DNA of 64,000 bases. Origin: Exophiala sp. HKRS030 (taxonomy: Eukaryota > Ascomycota > Eurotiomycetes > Chaetothyriales > Herpotrichiellaceae). The DNA lies in the NCBI GenBank assembly GCA_023897205.1, contig JAHWDD010000001.1, positions 1,674,001-1,738,000 of the forward strand, in the 5' to 3' direction. Below the pieces are notes generated by a model. The model had not been told where the DNA came from, did not search any database, and saw only the letters and a program-made list of their open reading frames with translations. A program made the position numbers and the translations under genes. Of this stretch, positions 32,209 through 43,254 are shown one piece after another (the first letter of the stretch is position 1; every line of letters starts with the position of its first letter).

Positions 32209-33835
32209 ATTTGCAATCGAAGTTCCACGAGACCTTGATGGTAAAGCGCGTATGCACGTGAAGTGAAGCTATTGCGACTGGGAAATGATGGACACACCAA
32301 TGCAGGCGAAAGACTCCGGAGTGAAGGAGCACAACGGAGGGCAATCAGGAGACTTTAACGAGAATGTCCTGTCCCAAAGGGCACGCCCGTCCATCGCGAC
32401 CACCTGACACTGATCGACCCAGGTTAGGTAGGTTGCGACAATTTGGGCATGGGCAAGTAGCAGTCGATGTAACCATGGCTTCTCTTCAGACCGAATGGGC
32501 ACGAGGCTCGGTAGCCACAAGGACCCTTGCATGATGTCGATGGCGATAGAGATAGCTGGGGAAACCACCAATTGCACCCATGCGCCTACCACAAGCCTTG
32601 TCAAGCTTTGACCAAGCAAACGCCTCCTCTGGGCACTAAGGTAACGGCGCGGAGCCCAAGGATTCATCGGTCATGCCTAGTGTGGTTAACCACGCCGCCG
32701 CCGACTCCAGCCTGGCTTCCGAATCATCCTATCTCCGCCTATTGTACAACTAAACGATGAAATGTCGATTTCGCCTCGTATTGGATCACAGTAACGCGTG
32801 CGAATTGTATTCCACACCTTCGCCAATGTAACCAAGATTGCAAAAGCATTACGCGACATTTCGGAGGATTGTCTGACGCCTTCTGGATTTTTGCTGATAA
32901 TGGATATTGCATGCGTCGGAAGGGTCCTACACTCCCTACAGAGTGAGTCATTGCTATATCTCCTGATGTTGGCTCTGTGAAGAACCCTCGCAATTCGCCC
33001 CCGAACGATTCGCAGTCATCGTGAGATGATCCAGCTGTTCGGGTCTCGCCGTACTCGCAGTCACATTGGCCCTCGGATGGTTCTTATCAGTATGTCGTAT
33101 TTCCACCACTGAAGGAATCAATAGACGAGTTCGGCTGGTTGCCTGACGCGGGGATTTGCCTCACAATCATCTAACAGAACTAATCATGGTTGGACAACTC
33201 AAATACTGTATGGTTGCTAGAGTAAAACCTCCGAGTTGTTCGGTCGGATATTGAAGGATATTCGATCTTTCCCCAGAGGAAATATGGAAAGCCACGCGAC
33301 TGAACCCAAACACTGTTGGTGTTGAACTAGTGTCGATTCCGATGTGTAATATCAAAACATTTTCTTTCATGTTTTCATATTCACAAGTATACATATATTG
33401 TCCAGTGCTTAGACTCGGCGAGCACTAAATCCATGACAAAGCACGGGAATTAGACTCAAGACTCGATGCAGCCAGCCACAAGTGCGACCAGTTGGTGACT
33501 TTGATACCACAAATATGTTCAACCTCATGTTGCACATGCACCTTCATCAGCACCAAATATCCATCATAAGGTGTATTTCAACATTGGCCTAGGGATATCG
33601 GCACACTAAGCGGAGAGCAAGCCGAGGGGCAGCTACAATGTCTCTTTATTTAGCGCGGGGATGTGCGGCGCCAGCGGCGGGCTAAAGGTGGCTTATCTCG
33701 ACTTTTCATGATTGATGTGATACTGGCGCTGCGGTAGAAACTTATGCGCTTGAAGGATTTTGCAAAGTTGATAGTCATCCAATTTGGCTTTCCCTTGAGC
33801 GGTAGTCTGTGTATTCCCGGCGACGGTGGCTCGTG
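32209..33835. other. Divergent spacer between transporter and dehydrogenase
   Basis: 1.63 kb between two start codons. Open frames of 60-132 codons occur but none has family features. Presumed to contain both promoters; no clear repeat or mobile element seen. Confidence 0.55.
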
Positions 33836-35015
33836 ATGGGATCGACTGAAGGGGCCAATGGTTTGGCCCAAGACACAATTTTGATCTTGGTGCCAGCTGA
33901 ACCCAGACAAGAGGTCATTGATAGCCTCCAGTCACGATATCCTGGCGTAAAAATCCATTGGCGGACAGTTTACGGAACACCGATCACTGTAGAAGACATA
34001 CCGAAGACCATTTGGGACACGGTCACGATATTATGGGGATTCCAGATTCCCAAAGATGCCGTGACGCCGAACCTTCGCTTTGTGCAGTTGAGCTCAGCAG
34101 GTGCTGATCATTGGGCATCGAATCCCCATTACCAAGACCCAAATGTCGTATTTTGCACCTCCAATGGCGCCCATCCGTGAGTACTGTTCGTTGAGTTGAG
34201 CAAACACAGACTGATGTCCAGCCGACTAGCCCCCAGATAGCCGAGTGGGTAATAGGAAGCTGGCTTTCTCATCAACATCAATTTCTCAAGTTCAGCAACT
34301 ATATGAAAGAAGGATATTGGGAGCCACTCTTCCAGAGCACTTTCCAAGACTCTTGGGGCCTTCGAATGTAAGTGCCGTGGTCTTGTGGGTTGACTTGTCT
34401 GACTTCGATAGGGGGGTCCTTGGATACGGTGCGATCGGGCGACAGTGTGCCAACCTCGCAAAAGGATTGGGCATGGACGTGGTGGCGTATACGGCTCATG
34501 AAAGACCAACATCAGAGTCGAAAAAGGACGATAGCTACTGCGTGCCCGGCACTGGAGACCCAGACGGACTTATTCCATCCAAATGGTTTCATGGGACGAC
34601 TCAAGAAACCCTCAACAACTTCCTAAATCAGGACCTGGATATTCTGGTCGTTTGCCTCCCGCTGACACCTTCGACGAGAAACATGATATCCAAACCGCAG
34701 TTTGAGATCCTGGCGAAGAAGAAGACTTTTCTGAGTAACATCGCCCGAGGTGGGCATGTGAACACCGAGGATTTGATTGAAGCACTAGAGAAAGGCATGA
34801 TTAGAGGAGCAGCTGTGGATGTGACTGATCCAGAGCCGCTCCCCAAGGAACACCCACTATGGAAAGTACCAAACCTCTTGATCACCCCTCATGTTAGCTG
34901 GGTGTCAACGAACCACTGGAGTCGACTGTACGCCATCTTTGAACATAACCTTGGAGTGGTTGCCAGCAACAAGGGGAAATTTGTGAACCAAGTCAACAAA
35001 CAGCGACATTATTAG
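33836..35015 (+). CDS. D-isomer-specific 2-hydroxyacid dehydrogenase
   Basis: NAD(P)-dependent reductase/oxidase of 2-oxo or 2-hydroxy acids (glyoxylate/hydroxypyruvate/D-lactate-type family). Exons 33836-34176, 34230-34367 and 34412-35015; 360 residues; introns of 53 and 44 nt, both in frame. Seen: Rossmann motif GVLGYGAIGRQ, catalytic Arg in NIARGGHVNTEDL, acidic DVTDPEPLPKEHPLW, and the His of the catalytic pair in ITPHVSW. An insertion between the dinucleotide motif and the Arg (about residues 200-240, PTSESKKDD...) is a feature of a fungal subgroup. Exon 2 carries PPQIAEWVIG, which confirms the first splice. Followed on the same strand by the LYRM5-like gene after 299 bp. Confidence 0.92.
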
Positions 35016-35314
35016 TGTTAGCATCGGTCAGGTATTTGAGAGGTCATGACCTTGTTGGGCTGTATAGATATTTTGATATAGAGATGACATAAATTATATA
35101 TATCGACAAGCATAAGAGGCTGAACACTGATGAAGCTCACGATAATGTCACCTTGTCGGCCAAACATGCCGAGGTCTTGGCGTGACGCGAACTGTTGTTT
35201 GCTGCTCACAAGTCGAATGAGTTGGAACATGTTTCTTTCGCCATATTTCCCGATGCCTGCAAGAATGGCCATACAACCTTGTCTAATGGGACAGTGAAGC
35301 TCATTTCACTCAAT

Positions 35315-35616
35315 ATGGCCTCTGAACTACGCAGACAGGTTATCAATGTATACAAGGGTCAGATTTCTAAGTGTTTGGTCTCGTTGTATGCTCGGACACT
35401 GATCGGTCGATAGAGCTCTTGGAAATGGGCAGACATTATCCCCTGGGCTATGATTATTTTCGTACAAGGCTTCATAAAGCATTCATGTCCAAGGCAGATT
35501 TGACAGACAAGGACCAAATACGCCAGGGGATCAAGCGAGCCGAGTTCGTCAAAAAAGAAATCGAGGCGTTGTACTTTTTGAAAAAGTACAGGTCAATGAA
35601 ACATCGATATCCATGA
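35315..35616 (+). CDS. lyrm5: LYR-motif protein, LYRM5/ETFRF1-like
   Basis: Small mitochondrial matrix LYR protein; the animal homologue removes FAD from electron-transferring flavoprotein (ETF). Exons 35315-35357 and 35414-35616; 81 residues. The intron (GTCAGA...TAG, 56 nt) splits the Glu codon in [13 protein letters not shown]. Seen: degenerate LYR motif VYKEL near the N-terminus, then [12 protein letters not shown] and [24 protein letters not shown], which match the LYRM5 signature (phenylalanine-containing F and the terminal KYRxMKxRY). Exon 1 encodes only the first 14 residues and would be missed without splicing. Length is normal for the family. Confidence 0.88.
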
Positions 35617-36749
35617 GTTATCATGCCAGTTAGCGGGGGAAACAGAGACTGAAGCTAGCCTGAGGAATGCTGGTTGGAAGACGCCCTCAAACCTCAAGTG
35701 GACTAGATTCATCACAGCAAGACCGTACAGACAGATCGTACTACATTGTCATGACACGGCACGGACTAGCAGTGTTATTTACTGCCTGGTGGTTTGGAGA
35801 TGATGTCTGCGGTATGCTTGGGCTCTCGTCGACTAGATCGATCAGTCAAGCAGATTTTGCGCAAGGGCCACTTTGTCAAGCTGGCATATTGACGGGCTCA
35901 TGGTGTTTCGAGGGCGTTTTGGGTGATTTGACTGCGATGATCTCGACGACCTCGCTAATCTCGAGTTTCGAGATGACCTGTTGACTGATGGACTGAGGAA
36001 GACTCGATGGCATTCGGTGAAAGGCGGGATACCAGAGACTGAATGATGGCGGTGAGCTGTGTCGAATATATAGAATGGTCCAGGTGATGGATACGAAATA
36101 GGCAGAAAGTGAATGCCTAGGTAGTAGCACCATATGGTATCCTATACCGACCGTGATTGAGTACCTAGATTGAATTGACTGGTGTTGTTACAGTATCGCT
36201 GATGATGCCAAGAAAAAGCGCCGGTGAGGCTGTGGCGCCAATAGATGCGGCTGTTCATCCCACTAACAAGTCACGGACTCGTGGACTGCGCCCTGACCTT
36301 CAACTGCGCAAAGCAAACTCATTCTTCAAAACTCACTCACTTACCTCCATTGACTACATCTCCATTGATATCTCTGTGTATCTCACAACAATATTCTGAC
36401 AGTCTCTCCATCGTCCACCTGGCTTCAAGGACCTGTCACTGCCCCTTTCCCCGCCACCGAATCCATCCATCGTCAAGCTCTCATCGATTCGAACACCTTT
36501 CGCCAACAACCCCATTCAACCCGCGGATCGCGAAGGCGCCTGATCAGTCGATCTCAAGCTCTGCAGCTGTACCCTCTGCCATTATTGAGCTCTCCCAAGG
36601 GTCTCATGTGGAAGAAACGAAGACTTGGTCTACCCTCCGCCCACTCCTCGTCTACCCGCAGAGCCTTACCGATTGCTGCAACTCTCTCCTCCGACGATCG
36701 AAGCGTGTTCGTTCCCTCGAAGACAACTCAGACAAGTCTGCCCCGTTAG
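35617..36749. other. Spacer and long CT-rich leader upstream of ccr4
   Basis: 1.13 kb. No gene recognised in the first half. From about 36330 the sequence is rich in CT and holds several upstream ATGs, one opening a long frame (36245-36826) that overlaps the ccr4 start. Probably promoter and 5' UTR. Confidence 0.55.
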
Positions 36750-39044
36750 ATGGCAGATGGTGGGTTCCGGTTCCATCAGCCTGGAGCCGGGCAGTTTTTC
36801 CCTGCGCAACACACAGCACATCGTAATCAGAATCGAGCCTCGTCGCCTTCCGGACGGCGACCTTTCGCCAACGATACGCCTTCTCCGTCACGATCGCCAG
36901 TCAATCCTGCCCTCGCCCACAGTTTCAACATGTTCTCACAGAATGGGTACCAAACTCAACATGGGCTGATGAACGGTGCACAAAATCATCAGCGTCACCA
37001 GAACATTCACATTCCGAAGTACCAACCTCCTTACCACACCCACCATAATGTCAATCAGCATCACCCGCAACACCACCATGCCGGACAATTGGGCCATCAA
37101 CACAATATTTCCTCCGGAGGTTACCAGACATCCACCCCTCATCTCCAGACGTACGCACACAAGCACTTACAGAATGGCAATGGCAACGGTCTACCTCATG
37201 ATGATATGGATGAACCAGACAATGTGCATTGGCGCGAGCAAAAAGAGGCTTTTGAGGAGAGCAAAGAGCTCAATCAGCCCAATTCCCGTGCACGTTCAGT
37301 CGCTCACCAGTCGAAGGGTGTAAACTTTGTGCCCCTTGGAGCAGCTGCAGAGGAGATGCAGACCGACAATGCACGCAATGCAAACACATCAGGCGCTCTC
37401 GTTCCGAGCAAACAAACGTGGGATGAACTCGATCTGGGAGGTCAAGGTCTTTGTGCACTCTCTCCGGTGCTTTTCAACTCCGCCTACCATTTCCTCAAAC
37501 GACTCGATCTTGTATATAATCAGTTAGAAACCCTTCCGCCACAGATTGGGCAGTTGAAGAACTTGGAGTACCTAGATGTCTCCTTCAACGCACTCACCGA
37601 ACTTCCGGAAGAGATTGGAATGTTGACAAATTTGAGGAAACTCCTACTCTTCAGCAACCAGATACATACCCTTTGCTATGAGCTGGGGTTTCTGTTCAAC
37701 CTGGAGGTGCTTGGTGTCTATGGTAATCCGCTCGAGCCCGGCCAGCGCGAAAAGATCAGCGAAGGTGGCACAAAGAAGCTCATCGAGTACCTCCGGGAGA
37801 GCATGCCAGGTTTGTCAACCTAACCACTCGTTTATAGTCGTAGAAATGCTGACAAAAATACAGAACCGCCCCCTCCGCGAGAAAGAGAATGGCACCAACT
37901 CGAAGAGATTCCCGGTCCCGGTACCGACACGATCAAGGCCTTGAATTACAACATCTTGTGTGCGCGATACGCGACTGCATCACAGTACGGATACGTGCCC
38001 GAGCGAGTCTTGACCTGGGCGTACCGCAAGACGCTGATCCTGGAAGAGATTCGTGAGATAAATGCCGACATAGTGTGTCTGCAAGAACTGGACAGGACTA
38101 GCTACGATGAGTTCTTCCGCGCCGAGCTCTCGAGGTCAGGCTACAAGGGGTACTATGCCCAGAAGAGCCGTGCCGAAACATTGGGAGAGAATGCCAAGTT
38201 TGTTGATGGCTGTGGTACCTTCTGGAAGGACAAAAAGTACATGCAGCTGGACAGTCAACATCTTGTACTCGGGCGAAAGGCGGTTGAACGATCCGGCACC
38301 AGCGTGTCTGCTGATATGCTCAATCGAGTTTGGCAACGAGACGACATTGCGACGGTAGTGTTCTTGGAAAACCGAGTCACAGGTTCTCGGGTCATTGTCG
38401 CCAACGCTCATGTCTACTGGGATCCTGCCTTCAAGGACGTCAAGCTCATTCAAACCGCAGTGCTCATGGAGGAAGTGGGCAAGCTTGCGGACAAATATTG
38501 CAAGATGCCCCCTGCCACCAACAAACAAGCTTTCCGATTCTCCGAGGTTGAGGACGAGGAGCTTCCCGAGCCTGGACCGTCACTTTCGTATACTTCCGGC
38601 ACGCAAATACCGATGATCATTTGTGGTGACTTCAACTCAGGAGCGAATTCGGCTGTTTATGAGCTCTTTACGCAAAAGGGAATGAGTGCCAGGCACAACG
38701 ATCTTGCTGGCAGAGATTATGGCAGTCTTACCGACATTGGACTTCAACATCAGTTCACGTTGAAATCTTCATACGCCGCCATCGAGGACGAGATGCCGTT
38801 TACGAATTACACGCCAAGTTTTGTCGATGTCTTGGATTACATCTGGTACTCCAGCAACACTCTGAGAGTGACTGGTCTCTTGGGCGCCGTCGACCCCGAG
38901 TACCTAAAACGTGTTCCCGGATTCCCGAATTTCCACTTCCCAAGTGACCACATTGCGATTGTGGCAGAATTCAAAGTCGAAAAGCAACGAACAGCTCAGA
39001 AAGCGGTCGAGGCTGACTTCGGGCCCTCGAGCAAACAGAAGTAG
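36750..39044 (+). CDS. ccr4: Ccr4 poly(A) 3'-exoribonuclease of the CCR4-NOT complex
   Basis: Catalytic deadenylase of CCR4-NOT, shortening mRNA poly(A) tails in the cytoplasm. Exons 36750-37809 and 37864-39044 (54-nt intron, GTTTGT...CAG); 746 residues. Seen: Gln/His/Asn-rich N-terminus (about 1-170), leucine-rich repeats that bind Caf1 (about 215-345, e.g. LKNLEYLDVSFNALTELPEEIG), and the endonuclease/exonuclease/phosphatase domain (about 385-730) with NYNILCARYAT, catalytic Glu in CLQELD, NAHVYWDP, GDFNSG and SDHIAI. The start ATGGCAGATGG has good context. The donor GTTTGT is weak, but the frame across it is exact and yields EPPPPREREW. Confidence 0.96.
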
Positions 39045-40683
39045 TGTAATCTGGATGTTCAGAAGCCGTCCGCACGGACAGTCAAGTTGCCAGGGCAGAG
39101 ATTGGAAGCAGCACGGGGAAATGGAAGAATTGGATTTGACAGCCCACAAGATTTGGACACGACCAGACGGTTACGTTAGCACTGAATCCGATACTATTAT
39201 GTTGGACGGCTACGATTCGGTCTTTCTGGCTTGCTTTTTCTGTTTTTGTCAGACCAAGAAAAACCACATTTTCGGTTCTGTTGGTACTGCCACCGCTACT
39301 GCTTGTGGTAAAAATTCGACAAGGCATGGTTGGCGACTCGGGTGGGATGGCATCTGGCCGTTCGGCACAGTATTTCTGTTTTGTGTGTTTGGAAACACAA
39401 CTTTGGGGGGGGGGGGGTGGCGGGCGAAGCCAGTGGAGATGGGACAAACCAAATGGAAACGAAAGGGGTCATCTATGCATGGGTCGGTCGGCGATGTGGG
39501 TTACTCTTTTTTCTTTTTGCAAACACAAATGAGGAAATGCGGAAGGGGGTCATGGAAAGCAAGGGGGCCAGTTCACGGAGTAGGGAGACGAGAAATGGAA
39601 AAGAAACATGCTGTGCCGGTTGCTCTTTTTCTCGTTTCTTGTTTCTCTTGTTTCTCTCCGTTAACGCGCCCTCGACGCGCCTCGTTCATGTTCTCAGGGG
39701 TGGGGAAAGGAGGAAGAAGAGGGGAGTTTTCAGTGTTGTGTGTGTCTGTCTATTGTGTGTATGTAGAAGCTATGCCATGCTACGCGGGTCTTTCTTGTTC
39801 GAGGAGGTCAATTGGATGAAATTATTGACTACTACTACCACTATCGCTTCCACTACTGCTACTATTACTGACGTGTTGTCCGTATCGATTTGTTTGTTTG
39901 AGTGGGCGAGTGACTCGGGTTCATTATATGTATCTTACGACTGGTCAAGGTAAAATTGATTTCGTTCGTGTGGTAGATATTGTTGTGTACGGATACACTC
40001 GTAGTATATCATAAGGGAGACAAGGAGTCGGTTCGAGTACGGAGTGACAATCTTTCGCCGTTCGGACCATCCATTCGTCGGGGATTACGAAGGATGTGCC
40101 GAGGTCGTGCAGATTTCTTGTAGCGTTGAAACATCTGACTTGCTTCGAGGGACGAGGAACAAGGCATGTTTCGCTTGTTTCGTAGACCATTGAGTAATTT
40201 AGAACCTGCAAACACGGACTTTGCGATCCTGTGTTTGTCATTCCATTCGATCGTGGTATGGGTCACGATGTTGTGGGAGGACGACGGATTGTCCCTTCTC
40301 GACCGACTTGGAGAGACATCATCAAAGTCGTCACCTGGACGACGAGTCGAGCATAACATGGTCAGAATTTGACGATTCGGATGCTCGAGCCATCGAGTCA
40401 TGAAATGAGTCTGTCAAATGTGCCCGGCTTTCATCTTCCCGCTGGTCCAGGACCGGACATTTTGAGGCCTCAGAGGGTGCCTAGTAGTAGTGCCAGGTAT
40501 GGAGGTACCTGGTCGGCGGTGTACTTCCGAGAGCATCGACGACACATGAGGGGGCCTTCGCTCTTGCTCTTGTCTGTATCAAGACCGATGCCGTGGGGGC
40601 AATGCTTTCGATTGCGGTAGGTTTCGTTTCGTTTCCTCATCCTCGGGCACTTGCCAGCCAGAGTTTCGTACCGATCCATTTTC
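39045..40683. other. Convergent spacer with a 13-G run
   Basis: 1.64 kb between the ccr4 stop and the stop of the small membrane-protein gene. It contains a run of 13 G at 39405-39417 and T/G-rich sequence. A 130-codon minus-strand frame (40009-40401) has no family features. Nothing else is supportable. Confidence 0.55.
39405..39417. repeat. Homopolymer run of 13 G
   Basis: Third 13-G run, 360 bp downstream of the ccr4 stop codon. Confidence 0.85.
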
Positions 40684-41194
40684 TCACTTCACTTTTGTAG
40701 CTTCCTTTTCTTGCTCCTCCTCCTCGGCCTGTCGTCGTCGTCGAGTTTCGTGCAAGTCGTTGATCCTCCGCTCCAATTGCAACTTTTGCGCCACGAGGTG
40801 TCCTCTCTTCGTTTCCAACGTCTGAATGGCTTGGGAGTGATCTACTCCCTGTGCTAGTTGTGGTCGTGTTCGCGACTGCGGGGCCTCCCCTTCTGTTTCT
40901 GCTTGTGCTTGTGGCGATAGTGGTGGCTTTGACGGGCTCTGCTTCTACTTGATACATCAGCGAGTCACCTCCTCAGATTCGGAATAGAAAAAGCTTTACC
41001 TGCCGAGATTGTCGTTGAGAGTTCATGTTGAGAATAGCACCGATCAAGGCTCCCGAACCGGCGATACCGGCGATACTGAGTGCGTACGTCAACGGTCTGG
41101 ACCTGCGACTGTTGCCGGGTACGCTGCGAGCGGCATCGTGAGCGTATCGGAGTGGATGCGGTGCTGGAGGGAGGTTCGAGGGTGGTGGAGGCAT
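40684..41194 (-). CDS. Small single-pass membrane protein with C-terminal coiled coil
   Basis: Unrecognised 151-residue protein. Exons (minus): 41194-41000 and 40944-40684; the 55-nt intron has GTAAAG, a GCTGATG branch-like site and a GTAG end. Seen: Pro-rich basic N-terminus, one hydrophobic helix (about residues 36-58, ALSIAGIAGSGALIGAILN) preceded by RRSRP, a short Pro/Gln linker, then a highly charged coiled coil (about 95-151) rich in Glu, Arg and Gln. The positive-inside pattern and size resemble small mitochondrial or ER membrane proteins, but I do not recognise a family. The gene appears only after splicing: exon 2 is in a different frame from the longer open frame covering it. Frame conservation and the heptad-like tail support it. 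Confidence 0.65.
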
Positions 41195-41536
41195 GTCGAG
41201 GGACGTGGGTTACCGTCCTAACGGTTCCATTGATGGAGGACTGTGTAGTTGGACAAAAGATGTGCGCCGTGCTTCGTTGTAGATCTATGCAATGTCGAGT
41301 ACGTTGTGTTATAGTTGTTGCCCGTACATCAAATAAAGTCGTATGAGGCCGGGGCAGGTTAAGCGAGCCAGAAGCATCTCGGCTTAAAATACTTCCATAT
41401 ACACACCTATCTCGACATACATGGGATGTTTTTGTATGAGACTTGCATCACTTTTTAACGCTTGTCTCGGATGAATGATCTACTAGGTATATCTTCACGG
41501 CTCCAGGAATCCTACTGCACATATTAAGGCTAGGAA
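41195..41536. other. Spacer between small membrane-protein gene and SDR
   Basis: 342 bp; no gene or element recognised. Promoter side of the small membrane-protein gene. Confidence 0.55.
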
Positions 41537-42516
41537 CTACATGTCCCTGATGGTCCCCAGGACCCCAGTACCACCAACACTCTCACTGACTTCTCGCCAT
41601 GTTTCCAGCTCTTCCAACTTGGCCGTTTCCTTGGCTTTGATCATTGCATACGCATCTGGCCCGGTAGGTAATCGCAAAGGTATGTGGTCCTTCTGTAACG
41701 TGTTGAACAGACATTTGGCCAGCTCTCTGGGATCGACCAAGCCATCGTTGAGGGCCGGGTTCGAAATGGCTCCGAGCATGAGATTCACCGGTAGATCATG
41801 ATGGGTCGTTGTACGCGGGATGAGACGGTCCCGTGTTCGCTCGCGAATTCTCGATGAAGTGAGTCTTGGTGCCGCCTGGTTCGAGGATCAAGACCCGAAT
41901 CTTCCAGTCCGGCGCGAGTTCCGATGCGATACACTCGCTGAACCCCTCCAGGGCAAACTTGCTCGCGTGGTACGGTGCTTCGGCCGGCAGGGCGATTCGT
42001 CCTCCGATGGTGCTGACATTGACGACCGTGCCTCCTATTCCACCACCAGACTTGGAATTGACGTCCCGAAAGATGGCGATGGCTTTGCGTGTGATGCGCA
42101 TGGGACCCCAGAAGTTGGTCTCCATGACGGCACGCATGCTCTCTTCGGTCAAGGCTTCGGTGACGCCGATGGCGTTGATGGCGGCATTGTTGACCATGAC
42201 GTCGATGCGGCCGAATGTCGCCAGGGCCGCCGCGAGAGCTGCGTCGGTCGACTCGGTACTGCATACGTCGAGTTGAAGTTTCAGTGTCGTCTCCGGGTCG
42301 TCGGCAAGGTATGACAGTGCGCTCGTCTTCCGAGCAGTGGCCACGACACGGTGACCTTGGGACAAGGCATACTGTGCTATCGAAGCTCCGATACCTCCAT
42401 TTGAGCAGCCGGTAACTTTGGTCTGAAATCAGTCTGTTGTTGTCCCGAGACTGAACCGTCTGCACTCCTTCATTTCACGGGAACTTACTGAACCAAACTG
42501 CGTTTGCGGGTAACAT
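41537..42516 (-). pseudogene. SDR oxidoreductase with a probable single-base frameshift
   Basis: Classical short-chain dehydrogenase. Exon 1 42516-42489, intron 42488-42416 (GTAAGT...AAAG, 73 nt), exon 2 from 42415. Seen: TGCSNGGIG cofactor motif across the splice, NNAAINAIG, Ser in NVSTIGG, and active site YHASK. The frame meets TGA at 41796-41798 right after HPAYNDPS. The typical SDR C-terminal part (VNLMLGAISNPA... to GTIRDM) continues immediately in the next frame, 41795-41537, ending at TAG. One extra base near 41795-41800 explains this; no intron of usable size fits. Either a decaying gene, a strain-specific mutation or an assembly error. As read, the product would lose about 85 C-terminal residues while keeping the catalytic core. 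Confidence 0.7.
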
Positions 42517-43254
42517 GATTTCTAAGTATTTCCACTCTTCAGTTGAAACGTGTAATACCTTGCCTTTCTGAATCTCAACCAAGAGATAGATATTTTAGAC
42601 CCCGACTCAACATGGCCATCACGACGTGCCCGTCTGTCCTTTTATATACACCCTTAACGGGCTTTGCAGATTGTATATCCGTCCCTTGTAGTCTCGATCA
42701 CCCGCAACGATACTACTTTTGGGAGGAAAGTCAGCGACTCGCGTCGTACTGGTTCCGATACACACGGAAACAGGTCCACGGACGAATTGTCGGGTGAATG
42801 GCCATTCCCGCTGTGAAATGGATAATGATTGTCGTTGTGTAAAATCCTCACACGGCAAATGTTACGAGATATTTTGTATGTCATTGCATCACCTTGAGAA
42901 CGATGACTCTACTGCGCGAGTCGTAGGACGTGGCCAAGCCTAGCTTGAGAACAAAGGAAATCATACATTCGTGTTGGAGGGTTGAGGGAAACATGCCAGT
43001 CGAAGCTTGGAGTCAAGGAAAGACTGGAAGATGTACTAGGTATGTCCCTCACGTGATCACATATTTCCCAACGCGCGCATGTGTTCTCTACCCACTTGAC
43101 ACTTTGCCATATTCTTACCTGGTATACTCACTCACCTCGAATCGCCAACTCTCTCCCACACGATGCCCTTTGTCCCGGCACAGGTATAACATCCACACAC
43201 ACCCACCCTAGGATTCTTTGTATCATCCCCAGATCTGTCCCCCCTCCCCAAAAC
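42517..43254. other. Divergent spacer between SDR and tvp23
   Basis: 738 bp between start codons. No gene recognised. The 200 bp before tvp23 are C/T-rich with CACACA and CCC runs, fitting a leader. Confidence 0.55.

Noticed and set aside
32269..32667. 132-codon minus-strand open frame upstream of the AAAP transporter
   Set aside because: No recognisable motif; it lies where the transporter's promoter and leader are expected.
40009..40401. 130-codon minus-strand open frame downstream of ccr4
   Set aside because: Basic low-complexity composition, no motif, and no splice partners found.
41700..41820. A short intron to explain the SDR frame break
   Set aside because: The homologous protein segments are directly adjacent on both sides of the stop, and any GT...AG pair would remove conserved residues.
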